Source of the DNA: Elusimicrobiaceae bacterium
GTDB lineage: Bacteria; Elusimicrobiota; Elusimicrobia; Elusimicrobiales; Elusimicrobiaceae
Assembly: GCA_017525025.1 (NCBI GenBank)
Contig: JAFXUJ010000007.1
Span: 310,001 to 374,000 of the forward strand
Direction: 5' to 3'
DNA: 64,000 bases
Each line of letters starts with the position of its first letter. Positions within the stretch are counted from its first letter, which is position 1. The notes beneath the pieces are model-generated. The model saw only the letters and a list, made by a program, of their open reading frames with translations, was not told where the DNA came from and made no database searches. Below, piece by piece: positions 52,529 to 59,959 of the stretch. The position numbers and the translations under genes are program-made.

Positions 52529-53597
52529 GCTTGTTAAGGTGGGCCCTTACACTTTAGGCACCGGGCACCCGGTGCGTGTACAAAGTATGTGCAATACGGA
52601 TACGCATGACGTATCCGCCACGTCTAATCAAATCAATTTATTGGAAAATGCCGGTTGTGAAATCAACCGCGTAGCCGTACCGGATATGGACGCGGCTAAA
52701 ACCTTGGGCGAAATAAAAAAACGGATTCACTCCCCCCTCGTGGCGGATATCCATTTTGATTATAAACTTGCCTTGGAAGCCATTAAACAGGGCGTTGATA
52801 AAGTACGCATTAACCCCGGCAATATCGGGGCCATAGAAAATACGAAGGAAGTTGTACGTGCCGCCGCTGACAAAGGAATTGCTATTCGTATCGGAGTTAA
52901 TGCGGGAAGTGTCAAATACTTAAAACAAGTGCAAGGCCGCATGGAACTTTCCGACGAAAAATGGGCCGAAGTCATGGTGAACGAAGCCCTGGAACAAGCG
53001 AACATTTTAGAACAACTTAATTTTAAAAATGTGGTTGTTTCCTTAAAATCGGATAATTTTAAGCGTACGGTTTTGGCTAATGAACTCTTTGCCAAACAAA
53101 GTGATATCCCCTTGCATATCGGGCTTACCGAAGCAGGCAGTTTTTTAAGCGGAACGGTAAAAAGTTCCGTGGCACTTGGTACATTATTACAAAAAGGGAT
53201 CGGGGCTACCATTCGCGTTTCTTTAACCGAGGATCCGCGCTTACAGGTACGCACCGCCTATGAAATCTTAAAGGCGCTTGGACTACGAGAATACGGCCCA
53301 AACTTGATTTCTTGCCCGACGTGCGGACGCACCCAAGTAGATGTAACGGGAACGGTACACGCCCTGGAAGAAAAAATTTATAACGATAAATCCTTGCGTG
53401 AAAAAGCCACCGGCCTTAAAATTGCCGTGATGGGGTGCATTGTCAATGGCCCCGGGGAAGCGCGCGACGCCGATTTCGGTATTGCAGGCGGTAAAGGCGA
53501 GGGCTTATACTTTGAACACGGACAAACCATGTTCAAACTCCCCCAAGAAAAATGGGTAGATTTTTTGATTGATAAAATTAACACCTGGAAGAAATAA
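52515..53597 (+). CDS. ispG: IspG, HMBPP synthase
   Basis: [4Fe-4S] enzyme making HMBPP in the MEP pathway. VRVQSMCNTDTHD near residue 19, ADIHFDYKLA, and the cluster ligands CPTCGRTQVD and GCIVNGPGEARDADFGIAGG near 270-315. The start at 52515 is set by GAGGAGG and gives 360 residues, overlapping rseP by 14 nt. With dxr and uppS it makes this a lipid-carrier gene block. Confidence 0.96.
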   Translation: MYKTRLVKVGPYTLGTGHPVRVQSMCNTDTHDVSATSNQINLLENAGCEINRVAVPDMDAAKTLGEIKKRIHSPLVADIHFDYKLALEAIKQGVDKVRINPGNIGAIENTKEVVRAAADKGIAIRIGVNAGSVKYLKQVQGRMELSDEKWAEVMVNEALEQANILEQLNFKNVVVSLKSDNFKRTVLANELFAKQSDIPLHIGLTEAGSFLSGTVKSSVALGTLLQKGIGATIRVSLTEDPRLQVRTAYEILKALGLREYGPNLISCPTCGRTQVDVTGTVHALEEKIYNDKSLREKATGLKIAVMGCIVNGPGEARDADFGIAGGKGEGLYFEHGQTMFKLPQEKWVDFLIDKINTWKK

Positions 53598-53599
53598 CT

Positions 53600-54073
53600 A
53601 TGAAAAAGATAATTACCTTACTACTTTGTTTAGGAATGTTGGGCGCGTGTGCTACTACAAATGAGCAAACGGATAAAAAACAGCAGGCAAAACGGACGTA
53701 TCAGGCAGATAATATTCCACGTTCCATAGATAAAATTATTATGAGTATAGAAGGATGTACAAAAGAATTTGCTTTTGAAGCCATGGGATTACCATCTGGG
53801 GAAAAAACAATTGACGGTAATAAATATTTTGAGTGGAGCATAGTTACGACTTACTACCCTGAAAAAGTAGAAAAAACTACTTGTACCATACACGCACATG
53901 TTGACAAGAAAGGAATCATAGATCATGTTTATTACACAAACATTGCTGATGGATGCAAAAGTTATTATGTCCAAATCGTTCGTTACTATCGCACTCATTC
54001 GGCACAATCGGCACAAACTTGCCCCAATCGTACGGAATTTTACGGGAAATCTGTTATTACTAAGGAATACTAA
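53600..54073 (+). CDS. Lipoprotein of unknown function
   Basis: 157 residues with a lipobox (LGAC, Cys near residue 17) after a typical signal. Mature part has Cys residues in the middle and near the end (EGCTKEF, ADGCKSYY, QTCPNR), possibly disulfide-bonded. The segment AFEAMGLPSGEKTIDGNKYFEW resembles the OmlA/SmpA-like small-lipoprotein layout, but I would not claim it. It starts 2 nt after ispG and 3 nt before proS, so it is co-expressed with both. Confidence 0.7.
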   Translation: MKKIITLLLCLGMLGACATTNEQTDKKQQAKRTYQADNIPRSIDKIIMSIEGCTKEFAFEAMGLPSGEKTIDGNKYFEWSIVTTYYPEKVEKTTCTIHAHVDKKGIIDHVYYTNIADGCKSYYVQIVRYYRTHSAQSAQTCPNRTEFYGKSVITKEY

Positions 54074-54076
54074 ACT

Positions 54077-55801
54077 ATGAAATTATCACAATATTATATC
54101 CCTACACTTAAAGAAGCACCGAAAGACGCCGATACCTTATCGGCTAAACTCATGATTCGCGCGGGACTCATCCGTAAACTGGCCAGCGGACTATATGAAT
54201 GGTTGCCGCTTGGTTTACGTGTACTAAAAAAGGTAGAAAACATTGTTCGCGAAGAAATGGATAAAGCCGGCGCGTGCGAAGTATGGCTGCCCGTTGTGCA
54301 ACCTAAGGAACTGTGGGAAGAGAGCGGCCGTTGGACGTTTTACGGTAAGGAACTCTTGCGCTTTGAGGACCGTAAAAAAGCCGAATTCTGCATTGCTCCT
54401 ACCGCCGAAGAAGTCATTACGGACCTGGTGCGCAAAGATATTTCCTCTTATAAACAACTACCCGTTTGCTTATATCAATTCGGCACCAAATTCCGCGATG
54501 AAATCCGCCCGCGTTTTGGTGTCATGCGTGCACGCGAATTTTACATGAAAGATGCCTATTCCTTTGCCGCTAATGACGAAGATGCCTCTACCTGGTATAA
54601 GAAAATGTATGACGCCTATCAACGTATTTTTACGCGTTGTGGGTTTAAATTTGCAGCCGTAGAAGCCGATACCGGCTCTATCGGCGGAAACTTTTCGCAT
54701 GAATTTATGGTGTTGGCCGATACCGGCGAAGATACCATTGCTTCCTGCCCGGCGTGCGGATATGCCGCCAATACGGAAAAAGCGGAAATTCAGCCCCCGG
54801 CCGAAGTGAAAATACGGGAAGAAGAGTTAAAACCCATTGAAAAACGCAATACGCCTAATGCCCATACGGTAGAAGATGTCGCCCAACTATTAGGCGTCGG
54901 TACGGATAAACTGATTAAACTGTTGGTGTTTACCGCAGACGGTCAACCGGTTATTGCGCTTGTTCGTGGCGATCATGAATTAAATGAATTTAAATTTAAA
55001 GCCCTCTTAAAATGTAACGAGCTTGAGAAAGCCAGTGAAGAGGTATACACACAGGTAACATCTTCCCCCGTTGGCTTTGCGGGAGCTCAAGGGCTTAAAG
55101 AAAAGAATCCAAATATAAAAATCTATGCCGATAACTATGTTAAAAATATCGTAAACGGGGTAGCGGGTGGTAACGAAAAGGATGTACACGTTGTCCATGT
55201 AACCCCTCAGCGCGATATTAAAGTAGATGTCTATGCGGATTTGAAAATGGCTTCCGCCGGCGATAAATGCGCCAAATGCGGGGCTGCGTTTACCTTTAAA
55301 CGCGGGATTGAAACAGGCCACGTGTTCAAACTGGGCACCAAATATTCCGCCGCTATGCACACCACTTTCTTGGATGAAAGCCAAAAAGCCCAACCCATGA
55401 TTATGGGGTGTTACGGAATCGGTATCAGCCGTGTGGTAGCTGCCGCTATTGAACAAAGCCACGACGAGAACGGTATTATTTGGCCGGCTCCTTTGGCGCC
55501 GTTTGATGTGGCACTAGTAGCCATTGATTATGACTCTAACCCTGAGGTAAAAAAATATACGGATGAAATTTGCGCCGCCTTGGAAGAAAAAGGTCTGTCT
55601 GTATTAGTGGACGACCGAGACGAGCGTCCCGGTGTGAAATTTAAAGACATGGACTTAATCGGTTTGCCGTATCGGTTAGTGATTAGCAGCCGCACGGTAA
55701 AGGACGGCCAATGCGAATACAAAAAACGCAACGAAAAAGAAGCTGTACGTTGGACGTTGGCAGAGGCGGTTTCTAATTTGTTAAAAGAAGTTCGTTCGTA
55801 A
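54077..55801 (+). CDS. proS: Prolyl-tRNA synthetase
   Basis: Class II bacterial-type ProRS, 574 residues with an editing insertion (about 225-385). Motif 2 is TKFRDEIRPRFGVMRAREFYMKDAYSF, and the C-terminus has the anticodon domain (PFDVALVAIDYDS...DRDERPGVKFKDMDLIGLPYRL). Terminator follows at 55814. Confidence 0.97.
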   Translation: MKLSQYYIPTLKEAPKDADTLSAKLMIRAGLIRKLASGLYEWLPLGLRVLKKVENIVREEMDKAGACEVWLPVVQPKELWEESGRWTFYGKELLRFEDRKKAEFCIAPTAEEVITDLVRKDISSYKQLPVCLYQFGTKFRDEIRPRFGVMRAREFYMKDAYSFAANDEDASTWYKKMYDAYQRIFTRCGFKFAAVEADTGSIGGNFSHEFMVLADTGEDTIASCPACGYAANTEKAEIQPPAEVKIREEELKPIEKRNTPNAHTVEDVAQLLGVGTDKLIKLLVFTADGQPVIALVRGDHELNEFKFKALLKCNELEKASEEVYTQVTSSPVGFAGAQGLKEKNPNIKIYADNYVKNIVNGVAGGNEKDVHVVHVTPQRDIKVDVYADLKMASAGDKCAKCGAAFTFKRGIETGHVFKLGTKYSAAMHTTFLDESQKAQPMIMGCYGIGISRVVAAAIEQSHDENGIIWPAPLAPFDVALVAIDYDSNPEVKKYTDEICAALEEKGLSVLVDDRDERPGVKFKDMDLIGLPYRLVISSRTVKDGQCEYKKRNEKEAVRWTLAEAVSNLLKEVRS

Positions 55802-55813
55802 TTTAATTCACTC

Positions 55814-55849
55814 AAAAAAAAGGCAGACCGTTTGGTCTGCCTTTTTTTA
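55814..55849. terminator. Bidirectional terminator
   Basis: AAAAAAAAGGCAGACC, GTTT loop, GGTCTGCCTTTTTTT between convergent genes. Confidence 0.85.
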
Positions 55850-55861
55850 TATAGGATACTA

Positions 55862-56792
55862 CTAGAAGCTTACCCCGGCGCGCAAACCGTATTCACGGGT
55901 GGTATTGAACGGCTCAATTCCACCATAAAAGTATCCCATACCGCCGCCGATATCTTCCACATAATAGTAGTTCCATTTAGAATTTTGGATTTTCCAGTAG
56001 CGCACAAAAGGCTCTACAAAAATACCAATCTGGCCTATGTTTTGCTCGGCCTTTATGCTGGCACGGGCTCCAAAACCTTTCCGTTGGCTGTTCATCATAT
56101 CTCTAAAAGCAGGGTCAAAACGGCTCATGCCGCTTTTTTGTTTTCCCCCTAACAACCAATCAAATTCCCCTTTAAGCGTTAGTTTGAACGAGGAAGTGGC
56201 TTGCCAGGTAAAATCAGCTCCAAGGGGTACGTAAAGATAATTAGATTCACGCAAATAGCCGGAATCCGATTTCTTATGTTGTTCATCCCGCAGGAAACGA
56301 TACGCAATACCGAGGAAAGGATCTAATATCAATTTGTTTTCCGTTAGATAAACACGTCTGCCAAATAACAAGCGGGCATCAATATACCAGTCGTGAATTC
56401 CCGTGGTGGAAGATGGCCCTACCACGTTTCCGGCGCCATCTTGCAACCAGCCGTCATAATCTACTTTTCCGGTCATATAGAGTAGTTCAACAGACATGAA
56501 ATTATCGTTTTCTCCCCAAGCTTCGCTCATCAAGGAATGAATTGTATATTTCAAATCAATTCCTTGCATTTTACCGGACAACTTAATAGGGTAATCCATA
56601 TGCGGCTCCCGGTATACATAGTCCGAATACTCTAAACCAATTTCTAATTTATTTTTCTTGGGAGAAACCTCTTCATCCAACTCATATAAATAAGACGTTT
56701 TCTTACTCGGTTGATAATCGGAAGATCCGTACATGATTTCATATTCGCGGTCAAAATTGAGCGCGAACAGGGGACAAGCAAAGTCGTTGCAT
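55862..56792 (-). pseudogene. Outer-membrane beta-barrel protein gene with a broken 5' end
   Basis: A long open frame (ATG at 56734, 290 residues to 55862) encodes a beta-barrel protein: alternating aromatic strands, ending GLRAGVSF with the terminal Phe expected of outer-membrane proteins. It lacks a signal peptide and a ribosome site. Upstream in the same frame is CPLFALNFDREYEI, the look of a signal-peptide end, but no start codon. The proper start site is instead out of frame: promoter, AGGAG (56804-56808) and ATG at 56792 reading only 13 codons before a TGA at 56751. A small deletion or frameshift in the signal peptide, or an assembly error, would explain this. If real, the protein cannot be exported. 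Confidence 0.6.
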
Positions 56793-56828
56793 ATTATTCT
56801 ATTCTCCTAAGATTAAAAAGCTCTTTCT

Positions 56829-56856
56829 ATTATAACACAAATAAGAAGAAAAACAA
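56829..56856 (-). promoter_or_regulatory. Promoter of the broken barrel gene
   Basis: Minus strand TTGTTT, 16 nt, TATAAT with TGT before it. Leads into AGGAG and the out-of-frame ATG 56792. Confidence 0.6.
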
Positions 56857-56863
56857 TATGGCA

Positions 56864-56895
56864 TAAAAAATCCCTCCGGCTGGCCCGGAGGGATT
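56864..56895 (-). terminator. Terminator after the gene at 56915
   Basis: Minus strand ATCCCTCCGG, GCCAG loop, CCGGAGGGATTTTTT. Confidence 0.8.
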
Positions 56896-56914
56896 CGTCA
56901 CCAAATTTCTTGCT

Positions 56915-57910
56915 TTAAAACCGCATGCCTACACGCATCATAGCTGTGTGGAATTGTAAGTTTCTATCCTTGTGGAAAGGCGTTAAATCTTTATCACTGA
57001 TAAAGGCATAATTGTAGCGATATTCCAGCCCGGCAAACATCCAGCAAGTAATATCGTACTGTACACCCAACCCGGCATAGAAAGAGGCCCCCCATTTATT
57101 TTCACTGGTGTTTAGCGTATCCGTAACACTCTTGATACGGGCATTTGCCATACCTACCCCCATCGGCATATACACTTGGAACATATCAAACGGATTGACG
57201 GTTAATTTTCCCGCTAGGGATATATTGTGCGTATATAAGCCGTGGTAATGACGATCATCATGTGTTTTCCCGCGCGGGTGAAGCATGGCATAATCTAACC
57301 CCAAAGCCAAATGCGATCCCATACTTTTAAGGATACTTATATCTGCCGCCAAGCCGTTGGTAGCATAGCGGTCATTTCTATCGTCTTTATTGTAGGAGAT
57401 TGTCTCTCCAGCGGCCAAAGAAATTTCCATTCCTTTCGCATTAGCCTGAGCGGTTTTGCTGGGCTGATAGGTGGCATAGACTATTCCTTCCGTATTCTTT
57501 TTCCCTTTCGGGTTGGTTACGGTTTGTTCGGCTACCCCATAATTTGTAATTCCTTTATTATTTTTTACCCGAACATCATATACATCTGTGGTGGTAGTGG
57601 TGGTATTTACTTTTAAAGTAGGCTCCCCCTGCTTAAGTACGGCCTCATTCGCCGCATGGGTGGCTTGCTGGCTGGCGGAATGTTGAACCGCTGTGGCATG
57701 ATGGGCCGCCGCTTTATGCGCAGATGTTGCTGAGCGGTGAGTTTGTGTAGTAGGCAGTGTATAGGTTATATCCTCCCCCTCTACCACTACCCCCGCCGGC
57801 GTTTGAGCGGCCGCAACCGCCCCGTAAGTAACGCTATTTTGTTGTGCAAAGGCCAAACTGGCTATCAATAACACAACAATAGCAATAACGATGACATGTG
57901 TTTTTTTCAT
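56915..57910 (-). CDS. Outer-membrane beta-barrel protein with Ala/His/Thr-rich N-terminal region
   Basis: 331 residues. Signal peptide (cleavage AFA/QQNS), a region (about 23-105) rich in Ala, Thr and His, then a C-terminal eight-strand-like barrel (about 165-331) ending MMRVGMRF with the terminal Phe of porin-like proteins. The barrel resembles OmpA/OmpW-like small barrels; the exact family is unknown. Single gene with terminator; start has AGGGGGAAAATAC upstream. Confidence 0.75.
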   Translation of the reverse strand: MKKTHVIVIAIVVLLIASLAFAQQNSVTYGAVAAAQTPAGVVVEGEDITYTLPTTQTHRSATSAHKAAAHHATAVQHSASQQATHAANEAVLKQGEPTLKVNTTTTTTDVYDVRVKNNKGITNYGVAEQTVTNPKGKKNTEGIVYATYQPSKTAQANAKGMEISLAAGETISYNKDDRNDRYATNGLAADISILKSMGSHLALGLDYAMLHPRGKTHDDRHYHGLYTHNISLAGKLTVNPFDMFQVYMPMGVGMANARIKSVTDTLNTSENKWGASFYAGLGVQYDITCWMFAGLEYRYNYAFISDKDLTPFHKDRNLQFHTAMMRVGMRF

Positions 57911-58004
57911 GTATTTTCCCCCTCATTTAAATAACTACCTTCTTATTTTAATCAGGACCGTTTATACAGGCAACTTTAAAAATTAATTAGAACCGGAACC
58001 TGAT

Positions 58005-58033
58005 TTGACAAGCTTCTGGCTAAATGTTAAGAT
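58005..58033 (+). promoter_or_regulatory. Promoter of rimP-nusA-infB
   Basis: Perfect TTGACA, 17 nt, TAAGAT. The transcript begins just before the hairpin at 58043. Confidence 0.7.
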
Positions 58034-58042
58034 ATTTATAGT

Positions 58043-58070
58043 AAGAGCGACTTGACAACAAGTCGCTCTT
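58043..58070 (+). promoter_or_regulatory. Leader hairpin of rimP-nusA-infB (attenuator-like)
   Basis: Perfect 12-bp stem AAGAGCGACTTG/CAAGTCGCTCTT with an ACAA loop and a short TT(T) run (CTCTTTGCTT), right at the start of the transcript. It looks like a weak intrinsic terminator or a regulatory stem. Confidence 0.5.
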
Positions 58071-58100
58071 TGCTTAATACCGCTCATAAAGGAGCTTATA

Positions 58101-58559
58101 ATGAGAGACGCCAAAACCATTGAACAAACCGTTGCCAACGCATTGGCAAATGATAAGGTAGAGCTGGTAGACTTGGTCATCCAAAACCAAGGCAAGAAGA
58201 AATTACTTCAATTTTTTGTAGATAAGGTAGGCGGCGTAACGCTGGACGATTGCGGCGCCCTAACGGACAAAATAGATGCCATCTTGGAAATGGAAAACTT
58301 GGTAGAAGGTGCTTATATTTTAGAGGTATCTTCTCCGGGAGTGAACCGTGTTTTAAAGAAACCGGCCCACTTTAAACAATTTATTTCGCAGCGTGTGAAA
58401 ATCGTACTTAAAGTACCTTTGGAAGGCCGCGGATTTTTTACCGGGGTGATCGCTTCGGCCGATGACCACGAATTTGTATTAGACGACGGGACCAACCAGT
58501 ACCACTTCGCCTACGACAATATCAAAAAAGCTAACTTGGACCCTGTCCTTGAATTTTAA
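58101..58559 (+). CDS. rimP: RimP ribosome maturation factor
   Basis: 152 residues, assists 30S assembly. ELVDLVIQNQGKKKLLQFFVDKVGGVTLDDC and YILEVSSPGVNRVLKKPAHF are family signatures. First gene of the operon; followed by nusA 20 nt on. AAAGGAG precedes the ATG. Confidence 0.95.
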   Translation: MRDAKTIEQTVANALANDKVELVDLVIQNQGKKKLLQFFVDKVGGVTLDDCGALTDKIDAILEMENLVEGAYILEVSSPGVNRVLKKPAHFKQFISQRVKIVLKVPLEGRGFFTGVIASADDHEFVLDDGTNQYHFAYDNIKKANLDPVLEF

Positions 58560-58579
58560 CTAAAAAAGGAGACTCAACT

Positions 58580-59959
58580 ATGGAAGGAACAGCAAAAGAT
58601 TTAATTTTAGCCTTAGAAGGCTTGGAAAGAGAAAAAAACATTAAACGAGAAGATATTTTAAAAACCATTGAGGACGCTTTGGTATCAGCTCTTCGCAAAA
58701 ATTTGGGTAAAACGGCCCAAATCAGCGCCAAAATTGACGTGGAACAAGGCTCTGTAAAAGCGTTTCAAATTCTTAATGTGGTAGAGGTAGTTACTAATCC
58801 GGAAATGGAAATTGATGTGGCCGGCGCTAAAAAGTACCTCAAAAATCCTAAAGTGGGCGATACCGTCACCATCACGTTGGAAGTAGAAGACTTTTCCCGT
58901 ATCGCTGCCCAAATTGCCAAACAAGTTCTTATTCAAAAAGTACGCGGCATTGAACGCGATAACTTTTACAAAGAATTTAAACCGCGCGAAGGCGAAGTAA
59001 TTACCGGCTCTGTCCGCCGCTTCTCCGATCGCGATATCATTGTGGATTTAGGTAAAGTAGAAGCCATTTTACCTTACTGTGAACAAATCAAAAAAGAACG
59101 TTATTCTAACGGTTCTCGCATTAAAGCTATTATCGCTAAAGTATTAAATCAAAATGATTTGGCCAATGTAGGAGACGATCCGGTCCTTTCCCGCTACAAA
59201 TCGGCCGCCTTTAAGATGGATAAAGGGCAGCGTGGGCCGTACGTAATTTTGTCCCGTGCAAATGGCAAATTCCTGGAAGAATTATTCAAAGTAGAAGTGC
59301 CCGAAATCAATGAAGGAATCGTGGAAATTAAAAATATCCAACGCGATCCGGGTTTCCGTGCTAAAGTCATGGTTTCCAGCATTGATAATAAAATTGATCC
59401 CATCGGCACTTGTGTAGGGATGCGCGGAATTCGTATTCGTGCCGTTATGAATGAACTTTCCGGCGAACGGATTGACCTTATCAATTATTCCGACGATATT
59501 TCTACGGTTTTGATGAATGCCATTGCCCCGGCTAAAGCAGATTTCGTAAAAATTGATAGCGTAGCTGAAAAACGAGCTACTATCATTGTACCGGATGACC
59601 AATTAGCTATTGCCATTGGAAAAGATTGGCAAAACATTAAATTAGCTTCCCGCTTAACGGGTTGGGATTTGGAAGTGAAGAGCGAATCCCAAAAAGCCCA
59701 AGAAGGTAAAGAAGCCACCGATGCCATCCAAGCTGTTTTTGCTAATGTGGAAGGTATTGGTCCCAAAATGGCGGAAGTGTTGCAAAAATCCGGTTTTACC
59801 AGTGTAGAACAACTGGCTTCCGCTACGCCGGAACATTTATCCACCGTACAAGGCATCGGAGAGAAAACAGCTGCCAAAATAATTGAAGGGGCCCAAAAAT
59901 ATATTGCTGCACAAACGGCCCAACCGCAGGAGGTAGCCAATGACCAAGAAAGCAAGTAA
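58580..59959 (+). CDS. nusA: NusA transcription factor
   Basis: 459 residues. N-terminal domain (about 1-125), S1 domain (GEVITGSVRRFSDRDIIVDLGKVEAILPY near 135), two KH domains (GMRGIRIRAVMNELSGERIDLINYS near 275; VPDDQLAIAIGKDWQNIKLASRLTG near 337) and a C-terminal helix-hairpin-helix repeat (EGIGPKMAEVL, QGIGEKTAAKII) that is an acidic/AR-type extra. Binds RNA polymerase and modulates pausing, termination and antitermination. Overlaps infB by 20 nt. Confidence 0.96.
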   Translation: MEGTAKDLILALEGLEREKNIKREDILKTIEDALVSALRKNLGKTAQISAKIDVEQGSVKAFQILNVVEVVTNPEMEIDVAGAKKYLKNPKVGDTVTITLEVEDFSRIAAQIAKQVLIQKVRGIERDNFYKEFKPREGEVITGSVRRFSDRDIIVDLGKVEAILPYCEQIKKERYSNGSRIKAIIAKVLNQNDLANVGDDPVLSRYKSAAFKMDKGQRGPYVILSRANGKFLEELFKVEVPEINEGIVEIKNIQRDPGFRAKVMVSSIDNKIDPIGTCVGMRGIRIRAVMNELSGERIDLINYSDDISTVLMNAIAPAKADFVKIDSVAEKRATIIVPDDQLAIAIGKDWQNIKLASRLTGWDLEVKSESQKAQEGKEATDAIQAVFANVEGIGPKMAEVLQKSGFTSVEQLASATPEHLSTVQGIGEKTAAKIIEGAQKYIAAQTAQPQEVANDQESK

